25,868 bases of DNA from an uncultured Erysipelotrichaceae bacterium (GCA_900550005.1 URQL01000007.1:1-25868); one strand, 5' to 3'. Shown: positions 15,816 to 24,103, counted from the first letter of the stretch. Notes: generated by a model not told the origin, from the letters alone. Made by a program: numbers and translations.

Positions 15816-15894
15816 GCCATTACAATAGATATATTTGAACCATGTCAGGACCGGAAGGTAGCAGCATTAAGAATCCCTATCTATGTGTAGTGGC
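15816..15894 (+). ncRNA. ffs: Signal recognition particle RNA, small (4.5S-like) type
   Basis: The diagnostic Ffh-binding core GTCAGGACCGGAAGGTAGC followed by AGCA lies at about 15844-15866, with its GGAA tetraloop. The ends GCCATTACA (15816-15824) and the TGTGTAGTGGC tail (to 15894) pair over nine base pairs including a wobble, giving one closed hairpin of about 79 nt. A T-run after the last C acts as terminator. There is no room for the Alu domain seen in B. subtilis scRNA, so this is the short form. With Ffh it targets membrane proteins to the translocon. Exact 5' and 3' ends are estimated from pairing and the promoter. Confidence 0.92.
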
Positions 15895-15918
15895 TTTTTA
15901 ATATAAGAGGAAATTTTT

Positions 15919-16380
15919 ATGAATATAGATGAATATTATATGCAAAAGTCAATTGAAGAAGCAACTAAAGCATATGAATTAGATGAGATACCAGTTGGTG
16001 CAGTGATTGTAAAAGATAATGAAATTATTGCATCAAGTTTTAATAAAAAGGAAAAGAAAAAAGATCCAACAGCACATGCTGAAATGTTAGCAATTAAAGA
16101 AGCATGTAGAAATCTAAATACACCTTACTTATATGGATGTACATTATATGTTACATATGAACCTTGTATTATGTGTACAGGAGCAATTTTAAATAGTAGA
16201 TTAGATAAAATTGTATTTGGAACTTACGATCATAAATATATAAGCCTTGAAACAATCATAGTGCAATTAAATAAAAAAAATGCTAATCATATACCTTTAA
16301 TTCAAGGTGGAATTTTAGAAGAAAAATGTACTCATCTTTTACAAGAATATTTTAAAAAAAAACGAGAGAATGAGATATAA
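15919..16380 (+). CDS. tadA: tRNA-specific adenosine deaminase TadA
   Basis: TadA converts adenosine 34 of tRNA-Arg(ACG) to inosine so that one tRNA reads several codons. The 153-residue protein has the zinc-dependent cytidine-deaminase fold: TAHAEM (His53 as zinc ligand, Glu55 as proton shuttle) and EPCIMC (Cys83 and Cys86). IPVGAVIVKDNEII near the start is typical. AGAGGAAA gives the ribosome site. It sits between the SRP RNA and dnaX, a position conserved in Firmicutes. Guanine deaminases share the fold, but length and context favour TadA. Confidence 0.93.
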   Translation: MNIDEYYMQKSIEEATKAYELDEIPVGAVIVKDNEIIASSFNKKEKKKDPTAHAEMLAIKEACRNLNTPYLYGCTLYVTYEPCIMCTGAILNSRLDKIVFGTYDHKYISLETIIVQLNKKNANHIPLIQGGILEEKCTHLLQEYFKKKRENEI

Positions 16381-16386
16381 ACAGTG

Positions 16387-16392
16387 TATAAT
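16387..16392 (+). promoter_or_regulatory. possible dnaX -10 element
   Basis: A perfect TATAAT lies 20 bp before the dnaX start with a TG directly upstream (16385-16386), but there is no convincing -35 inside the tadA end. A start here would give a very short leader. Tentative. Confidence 0.35.
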
Positions 16393-16412
16393 AGACACGA
16401 GGAGGGATAGTC

Positions 16413-18272
16413 ATGGCATATAAAGCATTGTATAGGTCATATAGACCACAGACTTTTGATGAAGTTGTTGGACAAAATCAAATTGTAACGACTTTAAAAA
16501 ATGCAATTTTACAAAATAAAATTGCCCATGCTTATCTATTTTGTGGACCACGAGGAACAGGAAAAACGTCAATTGCAAAAATTCTTGCAAAAGCAATTAA
16601 TTGTACATGTGAAGATAAAAATAATATTCCTTGTAATCATTGTGATAATTGTGTAGCCATTACAAATGGTACACACCAAGATATTATAGAAATTGATGCA
16701 GCAAGTAATAACGGGGTCGATGAGGTCAGAGAACTAATTGAAAAAGTTAAATATGCACCAATAGAGGGAAAATATAAAGTATATATAATTGATGAAGTTC
16801 ATATGATGACACCTGGAGCATTTAATGCATTATTAAAAACATTAGAAGAGCCTCCAGCACATGTCGTGTTTATATTAGCAACAACAGAACCACAAAAAAT
16901 ATTACCAACGATCATTTCTAGATGTCAAAGATTTGACTTTGGAAGAATTGATAACAATGAAATAGTAAAAAGATTAATGATTGTATTAGAAAGTGAAAAA
17001 ATTGAATATAATGAAGAAGCATTACAACTTATAGCTACATTATCAGATGGGGGAATGCGAGATGCATTGAGTATTCTTGAACAATGTTTAGCTTATTCAA
17101 CAGTTTTATCAATAGAAAAAATCAATGAAATCTATGGTATTGTTTCTTCAAAAGAAAAAGTTCAATATTTAAAATATTTACTTAATAAAGATGTGGCAAG
17201 CGTCTTAAAATCAATTGAAAATATGTTTCAATCAGGGATTGATATAAAACGATTAACTACTGATTTAATTGATATTTTAAAAGATATTGTTATTTATAAA
17301 AATACAAATAATTATGATAGTTTATTTGTATTGAAAAAAGATGAAATTAATCAAATCAGTCCTTATATAACAACAGAAGAAGCCTTTCAATTTATGGATG
17401 TTTTTATACAAGCGGATCAACAATATAAATTCGCATCAAATACTAAAATATATTTTGAAATAGCAAGTTTAAAATTAGCTAATAAAGTTCATGATGAAGT
17501 GAAAAAAATTGAAAAAAATCAAAATGAAGAAATAAATCCACAAAACGATTATGAAAAGATGAAGCTTGTTAGAACAGAAAAAAAAGATGAACAAAATATT
17601 GTTTTGAATAAACCAATAGAAAGTTCAAGAAAATTTGAAAAAATAGATGAATCAGAAATTGAAAATGTATCTACTGATGAAATATTACAAAATCCAATTC
17701 AAGAAGATCTTGTTGAAGAACAATTTAATGATAATGAAACAACAAATCCAGTAAAAATGATACAAGAGGACATTGTTGTAGATTTTGATAATATTTTAAA
17801 TATTCTTGTACAAGCTAATCGTCAAATTTTGAATTCAATTCAGGAAAAATGGAGTGTTATAAAAAGATATCAATTTAATTTAAATACAGCAAAGATAGCA
17901 TCTATGTTATGTGATGGTAAACCTGTAGCTGCATGCAGTCAAGCTTTTATTATAGCTTTTGAATTTCAACCATCAGTAAATCAAGTTAACAATAAAGAAA
18001 ATTATGATGAGTTGAAAAAATTTGTATCAGAAATATTAGGAAGTCAATTTGATTTTATTGCTATTTTAGCTAGTGAATGGCCAAATATGAGAAATAAGTT
18101 CATTGAATTAAAACGTGCAGGTGAATTGCCATCAGCCAAACCCATTATTTTAAAACATTTGCAAATAAGTAATAATGCGACGATTGAAACTAATGAAGTA
18201 CAATTAAGTGAAGCAGAAGCTTTTGGAAAAAAATTATTTGGGGATTTAGTTGAAATAAAAAAGGAGAATTAA
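16413..18272 (+). CDS. dnaX: DNA polymerase III subunit tau/gamma
   Basis: This is the clamp-loader ATPase that opens DnaN rings and couples polymerases at the fork. It has 619 residues. The AAA+ core shows YRPQTFDEVVGQ, Walker A GPRGTGKT (45-52), a zinc module (Cys64, Cys74, Cys77, Cys80), Walker B IIDEVHMM (125-132) and the arginine-finger motif ISRCQRF. Domain III ends near 360, followed by a lysine/glutamate-rich linker and a C-terminal tau domain (about 460-600, with FDFIAILASEWPNMRNKF). A strong AGGAGGG site precedes ATG 16413. It is the first gene of dnaX-yaaK-recR. Two A7 tracts at 17502 and 17512 lie at the domain III/linker border, but frameshifting there is unproven. Confidence 0.97.
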   Translation: MAYKALYRSYRPQTFDEVVGQNQIVTTLKNAILQNKIAHAYLFCGPRGTGKTSIAKILAKAINCTCEDKNNIPCNHCDNCVAITNGTHQDIIEIDAASNNGVDEVRELIEKVKYAPIEGKYKVYIIDEVHMMTPGAFNALLKTLEEPPAHVVFILATTEPQKILPTIISRCQRFDFGRIDNNEIVKRLMIVLESEKIEYNEEALQLIATLSDGGMRDALSILEQCLAYSTVLSIEKINEIYGIVSSKEKVQYLKYLLNKDVASVLKSIENMFQSGIDIKRLTTDLIDILKDIVIYKNTNNYDSLFVLKKDEINQISPYITTEEAFQFMDVFIQADQQYKFASNTKIYFEIASLKLANKVHDEVKKIEKNQNEEINPQNDYEKMKLVRTEKKDEQNIVLNKPIESSRKFEKIDESEIENVSTDEILQNPIQEDLVEEQFNDNETTNPVKMIQEDIVVDFDNILNILVQANRQILNSIQEKWSVIKRYQFNLNTAKIASMLCDGKPVAACSQAFIIAFEFQPSVNQVNNKENYDELKKFVSEILGSQFDFIAILASEWPNMRNKFIELKRAGELPSAKPIILKHLQISNNATIETNEVQLSEAEAFGKKLFGDLVEIKKEN

Positions 18273-18273
18273 G

Positions 18274-18582
18274 ATGAATTTTAATCAATTAATGAAACAA
18301 GCACAATTAATGCAAAAAAAAGTAAATAAAATAAATAAAGAATATGAAGAAAAAGAAAAAGAGTTCGAAAGTCAAAATGGATTAATTAAAGGAATTGTAA
18401 CAGGAAAGATGGAAATAAAAAATTTGACAATTGATCCTGAATTACTTTCTATAGATAATAAAGAAATACTAGAAGATATGTTAACAGTCACATTAAATGA
18501 AGCAGTAAAAAATATGTATGCTGAAAAAGAAGAAGCATTAGACAAAGCTTCAGGTGGCATTGGGATGGCAGGATTATTTTAG
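18274..18582 (+). CDS. yaaK: YbaB/EbfC family nucleoid-associated protein
   Basis: This 102-residue DNA-binding protein of the YbaB/EbfC family is conserved between dnaX and recR. It starts with MNFNQLMKQAQLMQKK and a helix rich in Lys/Glu, has the central VTGKMEIKNLTIDPELL strand region, and ends SGGIGMAGLF, as in relatives. Family members form tweezer-like dimers that coat DNA; the precise role is unsettled. A GGAGAA site lies in the end of dnaX, with one base between its stop and ATG 18274. It abuts recR with no gap. Confidence 0.93.
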   Translation: MNFNQLMKQAQLMQKKVNKINKEYEEKEKEFESQNGLIKGIVTGKMEIKNLTIDPELLSIDNKEILEDMLTVTLNEAVKNMYAEKEEALDKASGGIGMAGLF

Positions 18583-19176
18583 ATGAGCCAATATCCACAA
18601 AATTTTCAACAATTAATCGACTGTTTTAAAACTTTACCAGGAATTGGTAATAAAAATGCTGAAAGGTTAGCCTATCATATTTTATCTATGGATAAAAAAG
18701 AAGTAAAAAAATTCGCAGATTCATTAATGAGTACAAAAGAACATATTCATTATTGTAAACAGTGTGGTAATATCTCTGAAGAGGATCTTTGTGAAATTTG
18801 TAAAGATGAAACAAGAGATCATACTATGATATGTGTAGTAGAAACACCAAAAGATGTTTATGCTATGGAAAAAATGAAAGAATATAAAGGAATGTATCAT
18901 GTATTGCATGGTGTTGTTTCAATTATGGATGGAATTACAATTGAAGATTTGAATATCGCTTCTTTATTAAATCGTTTAGAGTCAGTAAATGAAGTTATAA
19001 TTGCAACAAATCCAACTCGTAATGGAGAAACAACAGCACTTTATTTATCAAAATTATTGCAAAATAAAAATATCAATGTAACACGTATTGCTAATGGATT
19101 ACCAATAGGTAGTAACTTAGATTATGCAGATGAAATGACATTATTAAAGTCATTTGAAGGAAGAAGAAAAATATAA
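18583..19176 (+). CDS. recR: Recombination protein RecR
   Basis: RecR works with RecF and RecO to load RecA on gapped DNA. The protein has the usual 197 residues: a helix-hairpin-helix region (LPGIGNKNAERLAYHIL, about 18-34), a C4 zinc finger (Cys58, Cys61, Cys70, Cys73), and a TOPRIM domain from about residue 80 (ICVVETPKDVYAME, GVVSIMDGI, TNPTRNGETTALYL). ATG 18583 directly follows the yaaK stop (TAGATG) with only a weak ribosome site, so coupling to yaaK is likely. It closes the dnaX-yaaK-recR operon before a strong terminator. Confidence 0.96.
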   Translation: MSQYPQNFQQLIDCFKTLPGIGNKNAERLAYHILSMDKKEVKKFADSLMSTKEHIHYCKQCGNISEEDLCEICKDETRDHTMICVVETPKDVYAMEKMKEYKGMYHVLHGVVSIMDGITIEDLNIASLLNRLESVNEVIIATNPTRNGETTALYLSKLLQNKNINVTRIANGLPIGSNLDYADEMTLLKSFEGRRKI

Positions 19177-19178
19177 TG

Positions 19179-19222
19179 AAAAAAACTTCTATAAAGAATA
19201 AAAATTATAGAAGTTTTTTTTT
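19179..19222 (+). terminator. dnaX-yaaK-recR terminator
   Basis: CTTCTATA (19186-19193), preceded by seven A residues, pairs with TATAGAAG (19206-19213) followed by nine T residues, making a long A/T-extended stem. It may also work in the opposite direction. Confidence 0.85.
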
Positions 19223-19243
19223 ATAGAAATAAAGTGGAGAATC

Positions 19244-19293
19244 GTATAGTTAAATAATTAAAACTATACTTTAAAATAAAAATTAGGTATAAT
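19244..19293 (+). promoter_or_regulatory. tmk operon promoter with operator-like palindrome
   Basis: A perfect TATAAT (19288-19293) lies 27 bp before ATG 19321. The -35 position (TATACT, 19265-19270) is poor and is overlapped by an 8-bp perfect inverted repeat, GTATAGTT (19244-19251) and AACTATAC (19262-19269), with a 10-bp AT spacer. No T-run follows it, so it is not a terminator. Such placement suits a dimeric repressor or activator site, but the binder is unknown. Confidence 0.5.
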
Positions 19294-19320
19294 AGATAAG
19301 AATAGAAAGGATGTGCTATC

Positions 19321-19947
19321 ATGACTGGATTATTTATTACATTTGAAGGACCAGATGGAAGTGGAAAAACAACAATAGCAAATTTGGCAAAAGATAGATT
19401 AGAAAAAGAAGGAATATCCGTTTTATTAACAAGAGAACCTGGTGGAAGTAAAATTGCTGAAGAAATAAGAAATATTATCTTAGATAAAGAAAATACAAAT
19501 ATGGATTTTAAAACAGAAGCACTACTTTACGCAGCAGCAAGAAGACAACACTTAGTTGAAAAAGTATTACCTGCCTTAAATGATAATAAACTTGTTTTAT
19601 GTGATCGCTTTGTTGACAGTTCGTTAGTATATCAAGGAGTAGGTAGAAATTTAGGAATAGATAATGTCTATAATATTAATTTGTTTGCTATTGAAGATAT
19701 TATGCCTACATTAACTATTTTCTTTGATATTGATCCTATTGAAGGTTTAAAAAGAACAAAAAAAGATACAAATAGAACACTAGATCGATTAGACTTAGAA
19801 GCTACTTCATTTCATCAAAAAGTATATGAAGGATATCAAGAAGTAATAAAAAAATATCCAGATAGAATAGTTGTTGTTGATGCATCAAAATCAATAGATG
19901 AAGTATTAAATGATGTTTTATTTATAATTAAGGAACGTATGGAATGA
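19321..19947 (+). CDS. tmk: Thymidylate kinase
   Basis: The enzyme phosphorylates dTMP to dTDP for DNA synthesis. It has 208 residues, normal length. It shows the P-loop FEGPDGSGKT (Gly10 to Thr17), TREPGG (37-42), DRFVDSSLVYQG (from Asp95) for substrate binding, and a LID segment near 145-158. AAAGGATGTG serves as ribosome site. It leads an operon in which each following gene touches or overlaps the previous one; the holB start overlaps its TGA stop (ATGA, 19944-19947). Confidence 0.96.
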   Translation: MTGLFITFEGPDGSGKTTIANLAKDRLEKEGISVLLTREPGGSKIAEEIRNIILDKENTNMDFKTEALLYAAARRQHLVEKVLPALNDNKLVLCDRFVDSSLVYQGVGRNLGIDNVYNINLFAIEDIMPTLTIFFDIDPIEGLKRTKKDTNRTLDRLDLEATSFHQKVYEGYQEVIKKYPDRIVVVDASKSIDEVLNDVLFIIKERME

Positions 19948-20894
19948 GTTCAATTGAAGAAATAAAAGCAGAACAGCCAATATTCTATCAAATCATTTAT
20001 AATGAATTAAAAAGTAATAAAAAAAATCATGCATTTTTAATTGAAGGAAATGAAGCAAAAAAGTATGCCTTATTTTTAATTAAAAGCTTATTATGTCAAG
20101 AAGAGGAACTTTATTGTGATAAATGTCGTATTTGTAGACAAATAGATCAAGATAGTTATATAGATATGTATCATTATGATGGAAAAATAGAAACTATAAA
20201 GAAAAATACAATAGAAAAATTACAAGAACAATTATTTAAAACCTCAGTAGAGGGGCATGGAAAAGTTTATTTAATTGAAAATATTGAAAATTCAACTACT
20301 GAAGCAATTAATAGTTTACTTAAAATTTTAGAAGAACCTGAACAAGGGATCTACGCAGTTTTTACAACTGAAAATAGAAATCGAGTTTTACCAACCATCC
20401 TTTCAAGATGTCAAACATTTAAATTAAGACCGCTAAACAAAAAACAAATAAAAGAAAAATTACTAAATAATAATCTAAAACAAGAAACTATACAGGTACT
20501 GTTAAATATTGAATCTTCTTATGATAAAATGATAGAATTAGCAAATCAAGAAAAGTTGAATGATTTAATTATTGAAGCTATGAATTTTATAGAAGATTAT
20601 TATTATAAACATTCAAATTTATCAATGAATACACAAATTAATTTAGGTAAAAAATATAAAGAACGTAATGATATTGCATTGTTTTTAGATTTATTAGTTT
20701 TAGGGTTTAAAGATATTATTAATAATAACCATTCAGTTGATTTGGTTTATTGTAATCACCCTTTCTTAAAAAATATAGAAGATAACGATGAAGACTTGTT
20801 AAAGAAAATAGAAATGATACTTCAAATTAAAAATGATTTAAATTATAATACTAATGTGGCATTAACAATTGATCGCTTAACATACAGTTTGTAA
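19944..20894 (+). CDS. holB: DNA polymerase III delta' subunit
   Basis: This is the delta-prime clamp-loader subunit, partner of the DnaX product encoded upstream. It has 316 residues. The AAA+ fold lacks a working Walker A (FLIEGNEAKKYAL where a P-loop would be), which is normal for delta'. It keeps a zinc module (Cys51, Cys58, Cys61, Cys64), KVYLIENIENSTTEAINSLL and LEEPEQGIYAVF, and the arginine-finger motif ILSRCQTF. ATG 19944 overlaps tmk by four bases. The synteny tmk-holB-ricT is standard in Firmicutes. Confidence 0.93.
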   Translation: MSSIEEIKAEQPIFYQIIYNELKSNKKNHAFLIEGNEAKKYALFLIKSLLCQEEELYCDKCRICRQIDQDSYIDMYHYDGKIETIKKNTIEKLQEQLFKTSVEGHGKVYLIENIENSTTEAINSLLKILEEPEQGIYAVFTTENRNRVLPTILSRCQTFKLRPLNKKQIKEKLLNNNLKQETIQVLLNIESSYDKMIELANQEKLNDLIIEAMNFIEDYYYKHSNLSMNTQINLGKKYKERNDIALFLDLLVLGFKDIINNNHSVDLVYCNHPFLKNIEDNDEDLLKKIEMILQIKNDLNYNTNVALTIDRLTYSL

Positions 20895-20905
20895 TGGAGG
20901 AATAT

Positions 20906-21727
20906 ATGAGTAAAGAAAAAATTGTAGGAATACGGTTTAAAAGTGTTGGAAAAATTTATTATTTTTCTACTAATCAAGATTTAGAAAAAGAAACAAAAGT
21001 CATTGTTGAAACAGCTAGAGGGCAAGAATTAGGAGAAGTTGTAACTAAATTGAAGGACGTAAATGAATTTGATTTAGAAATGGAACTAAAACCAATTTTA
21101 CGTATAGCAACTAAAGAAGATTTAGAACAAGAAAAAGTAAATCAAAAAAACGCAATTGATGCACTAGAAGTATGTAAAAGAATAGTAAAAAAACACAAAT
21201 TAGATATGCATTTAGTCCATTGTGAATATACGCATGATGCATCTAAGGTAATTTTTATGTATACTTCAGAAGATCGTGTTGATTTTAGAGAATTATTGAA
21301 AGAATTAGCTAGTATTTTTAGATGTAGAATAGAATTAAGACAAATTGGACCAAGAGATAAAGCAAAACTTGTAGGTGGATTAGGAACTTGTGGTTTACCA
21401 TTATGTTGCTCTTCTTTTTTAGGAGAATTTGATGGGGTATCTATTAATATGGCAAAAAATCAAATGTTAGCAATAAATATTGAAAAAATATCAGGAACAT
21501 GTGGACGATTAATGTGCTGTTTAAAATATGAAGATTATGCTTATACTGAAGCCAAGAAACATTTTCCAAAAATTGGAAGTCGTATAGTGTATGAAAATAA
21601 ACAGTATAAAGTGCTAAGTATCAATGTACTTAATAATCAAATCAAAATTGAAGAAAATGGAAATATCTTATTTGTTGATGTAAAAGATATACAAATGGTG
21701 AATAATGGAAAACAACGAAGTTACTAA
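20906..21727 (+). CDS. ricT: RicT/YaaT, PSP1 family
   Basis: This PSP1-domain protein is a member of the RicA-RicF-RicT (YmcA-YlbF-YaaT) complex that in B. subtilis guides RNase Y processing of mRNAs. It has 273 residues from ATG 20906, chosen over the ATG at 20894 because GGAGGA (20896-20901) sits between them. The C-terminal half has the cysteine set GLGTCGLPLCC (Cys162, 167, 168) and SGTCGRLMCC (Cys199, 204, 205), which in the family bind an iron-sulphur cluster. Partners RicA and RicF are not in the window. Its 3' end overlaps trmN6 by 23 bases. Confidence 0.93.
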   Translation: MSKEKIVGIRFKSVGKIYYFSTNQDLEKETKVIVETARGQELGEVVTKLKDVNEFDLEMELKPILRIATKEDLEQEKVNQKNAIDALEVCKRIVKKHKLDMHLVHCEYTHDASKVIFMYTSEDRVDFRELLKELASIFRCRIELRQIGPRDKAKLVGGLGTCGLPLCCSSFLGEFDGVSINMAKNQMLAINIEKISGTCGRLMCCLKYEDYAYTEAKKHFPKIGSRIVYENKQYKVLSINVLNNQIKIEENGNILFVDVKDIQMVNNGKQRSY

Positions 21728-22442
21728 TTATTTATTAGCTTATGAACAATTTAAAATTATTCAAAGAAAAGACATGTTTAATTTTTCTTTAGATACCGTA
21801 TTGTTAGCAAATTTTTGTACTATTAGTAAGAATATAAAGATGATTGTTGATTTTGGAACGAATAATGCAGCCATACCTATGTTACTTTCAATGCGTTGTA
21901 ATGGACAAATAGAAGGGGTAGAAATTCAAAAAGAAGCCTGTGATATTGCTAATAAAAATATTGAATTAAATCAACTTACACATCAAGTTAAAATTATCAA
22001 TCAAGATATTAAGGATTATGTAAAAGTACATAAGCAAGTAGATTTAGTTGTATGTAATCCTCCATTTTTCAAAATCGGTGAAAAAAGCAATCTTAATGAA
22101 AATAGATATTTACAAATAGCAAGACATGAAATCAAAATCAACTTAGAAGAGATTATCGCTTCTGCAGCTAAAATATTGAAAGTAAAAGGAAGATTTGCTA
22201 TTGTTCATCGTACAGAAAGAATGATTGAAATTATTGAATTGATGAAAAAATACAATTTAGAACCTAAAAAAATACAATATATTTACCCTAAGCAAAATAA
22301 AGAAAGTAATATTATTTTAATTGAAGCGATGTTTCATGGTAATCCAGGTGTGAAAATTTTGCCACCAATTATTGCTCATGAAGAAAATGGAAATTATTCA
22401 AAAGAAGTAAGAAAAATGTTTGGAGAGATTGTTGATGAATAG
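21705..22442 (+). CDS. trmN6: tRNA1(Val) adenine-37 N6-methyltransferase-type enzyme (YabB)
   Basis: This Rossmann-fold SAM-dependent methyltransferase of 245 residues has the N6-adenine signature NPPF (118-121, in VVCNPPFF) and the YabB/TrmN6 start YEQFKIIQRKDMFNFSLDTVLLANF. Motif I reads VDFGTNNAAIP where a GxGNG-like loop is more common, a lineage-type variation. GGTGA lies five bases ahead of ATG 21705, inside ricT. In B. subtilis the order is yabB-yazA-yabC; here the GIY-YIG gene yazA is absent and rsmI follows directly with an 8-base overlap. Exact tRNA target is inferred from the family. Confidence 0.87.
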   Translation: MENNEVTNYLLAYEQFKIIQRKDMFNFSLDTVLLANFCTISKNIKMIVDFGTNNAAIPMLLSMRCNGQIEGVEIQKEACDIANKNIELNQLTHQVKIINQDIKDYVKVHKQVDLVVCNPPFFKIGEKSNLNENRYLQIARHEIKINLEEIIASAAKILKVKGRFAIVHRTERMIEIIELMKKYNLEPKKIQYIYPKQNKESNIILIEAMFHGNPGVKILPPIIAHEENGNYSKEVRKMFGEIVDE

Positions 22443-23283
22443 ACAAAAAAGTTTTGAAAATGATAAATCCACTTTATATTTAGTGGCGACACCTATTGGA
22501 AATTTAGAAGAAATGACCTATAGATCAGTTCGCATATTAAGTGAAGTAGATTTTATAGCAGCAGAAGATACACGAAATACGATAAAAATATTAAATCATT
22601 TTGGTATAAAAAAGAAATTAATATCTCATCATGAACATAATATCGAAGTATCATCAAAAAAAATCGTAGAATTATTACAAGAGGGTCATAGTATTGCATT
22701 AGTTAGTGATGCGGGATATCCTGCAATATCAGATCCTGGATATGAGTTAGTTTTAAAAGTAATTGAAGCAGGGTTTAATGTAGTTCCAATCAGTGGAGCA
22801 AATGCTTGCCTAGATGCACTTATTGTATCAGGAATTTCACCTCAACCATTTATATTTTATGGCTTTTTAAATCATAGTGATAAGATTAAAAAGAAAGAAT
22901 TAGAAAGTTTAAAAAAATATAAAGAAACACTTGTATTTTATGAATCACCTCACCGCATAAAAAAGACCTTAACTCTATTATTAGAATACTTTGGTAATCG
23001 TCCAATTGCTTTATGTAGAGAATTAACAAAAAAACATGAGGAAATTATTAGAGGAAATGTTCAAGAAATACTTGATATCGTTGATACAATTAAAGGTGAA
23101 ATGGTTCTTGTTGTAGAAGGAAGCAAAGAAGAAGACGAAGTAGTTGAATTTGAACTACCATTAAAAGAACAAGTTGAACTGTATATTGAAGAAGGAATGA
23201 CTTCAAAAGAAGCAATTAAAAAAGTAGCCAAAGAAAGAAACTTACCAAAAAATGAAGTTTATGCCGCTTATCATATTGAATAG
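22435..23283 (+). CDS. rsmI: 16S rRNA cytidine-1402 2'-O-methyltransferase RsmI
   Basis: RsmI methylates the ribose of C1402 in the ribosomal decoding centre. It has 282 residues from ATG 22435; GGAGA at 22422-22426 supports this start, and upstream in-frame codons add only five residues. The tetrapyrrole-methylase fold is clear: LYLVATPIGNLEEMT (14-28), FIAAEDTRNT, SDAGYPAISDPGYEL (91-105), VVPISGANACLDAL, and FYESPHRIKKTL. The C-terminal helical domain (about 235-282) looks complete. It ends the tmk operon, overlapping the trmN6 stop by eight bases. Confidence 0.95.
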   Translation: MNRQKSFENDKSTLYLVATPIGNLEEMTYRSVRILSEVDFIAAEDTRNTIKILNHFGIKKKLISHHEHNIEVSSKKIVELLQEGHSIALVSDAGYPAISDPGYELVLKVIEAGFNVVPISGANACLDALIVSGISPQPFIFYGFLNHSDKIKKKELESLKKYKETLVFYESPHRIKKTLTLLLEYFGNRPIALCRELTKKHEEIIRGNVQEILDIVDTIKGEMVLVVEGSKEEDEVVEFELPLKEQVELYIEEGMTSKEAIKKVAKERNLPKNEVYAAYHIE

Positions 23284-23320
23284 ATAGTTACGATGAGTAA
23301 TTATCTATTTTCATTTTTTA
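23279..23320 (+). terminator. tmk operon terminator
   Basis: AATAGATA (from 23279) pairs with TATCTATT (23302-23309); the stem continues inward through a G-T pair and TTAC/GTAA around a 5-nt loop, and is followed by a T-rich run (TTCATTTTTT). The stem begins inside the last codons of rsmI. Confidence 0.75.
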
Positions 23321-23348
23321 GAAACTATTAGATACAAATGGATAATTA

Positions 23349-23395
23349 TGATACAATAAGGTTACTTCATCCCTCTCTAAAAAAGGGAGGAAATA
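23349..23395 (+). promoter_or_regulatory. promoter and RBS hairpin of the LytTR gene
   Basis: TGATACAAT (23349-23357) is an extended -10 element (-10 TACAAT) with no good -35. The short leader can fold TCCCT (23370-23374) onto AGGGA (23384-23388), covering part of the GGGAGG ribosome site just before ATG 23396. Whether the five-pair hairpin matters is unproven. Confidence 0.4.
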
Positions 23396-24085
23396 ATGAA
23401 TATTATCATTTTAACAAAAAAATTAAAATTAATAGAAGTTATTAAAGAAGTAGTTTATCATCAATTATCAGGAGAAATTTACGTTTATACAGCAAATTCA
23501 TTTAGTGGAATTGATGATAGATGGTTAAGCCACTTATTTTTTATTATTGTTGATATTGATGACTGCGATGTGTTATCAGAACAACAAAAAGTACAACTCA
23601 AATGGAAAAACATATTCTATATTTATGTTTCAGGAAGTAATAATCGAATTAAAGATGTTATTGGATATAATGTATTAGGTTATTTTTTATATCAAGATAC
23701 AATGTTATTAAGAAACAAAATAAAAATCTATCAAAACATTATTTTATCTAAACAAGATTGTTATTTTAAAACAGAAAATGGAATTCAAATGTTTTTATAC
23801 GAAGATATTTTGTATTTTGAAGTGAAAGGAAGAAATGTTTATATTAATTATCGAGATCAAGAAATAAGATTAGTTAATTATAAACTTTATGAATTAGAAA
23901 AGATGATTGATCATCGTTTTGTTCAAGTAAACCAATCTGTTATTGTAAATACACAAAAAATTCTTTGTATAAGCAAAGAACATGATGTTATCTTAGAAAG
24001 CAAAAATAAACAACCGATTAAAATTAGTAGGAAATTTAGAAGAAATATAGACGAAAAAAAGGACCTTTTAGACAAAATGAGATAA
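23396..24085 (+). CDS. LytTR-type DNA-binding regulator with atypical receiver-like N terminus
   Basis: The 229-residue protein has a C-terminal LytTR DNA-binding domain (about 125-225): MFLYEDILYFEVKGRNVYIN, LYELEKMIDHRFVQVNQSVI, VNTQKILCIS, then a basic end. The N-terminal 115 residues resemble a response-regulator receiver in size and strand pattern (FFIIVDIDDCDVL near 48-60), but the usual paired acidic residues after the first strand are missing (IIILTKKLK), so phosphorylation as in AgrA/LytR is doubtful. No histidine kinase or peptide gene is beside it. GGGAGG precedes ATG 23396. It has its own promoter and lies between two housekeeping units, so it looks like an accessory insertion. 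Targets are unknown. Confidence 0.82.
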   Translation: MNIIILTKKLKLIEVIKEVVYHQLSGEIYVYTANSFSGIDDRWLSHLFFIIVDIDDCDVLSEQQKVQLKWKNIFYIYVSGSNNRIKDVIGYNVLGYFLYQDTMLLRNKIKIYQNIILSKQDCYFKTENGIQMFLYEDILYFEVKGRNVYINYRDQEIRLVNYKLYELEKMIDHRFVQVNQSVIVNTQKILCISKEHDVILESKNKQPIKISRKFRRNIDEKKDLLDKMR

Positions 24086-24103
24086 AAGTAAGTAAATATC
24101 GTC

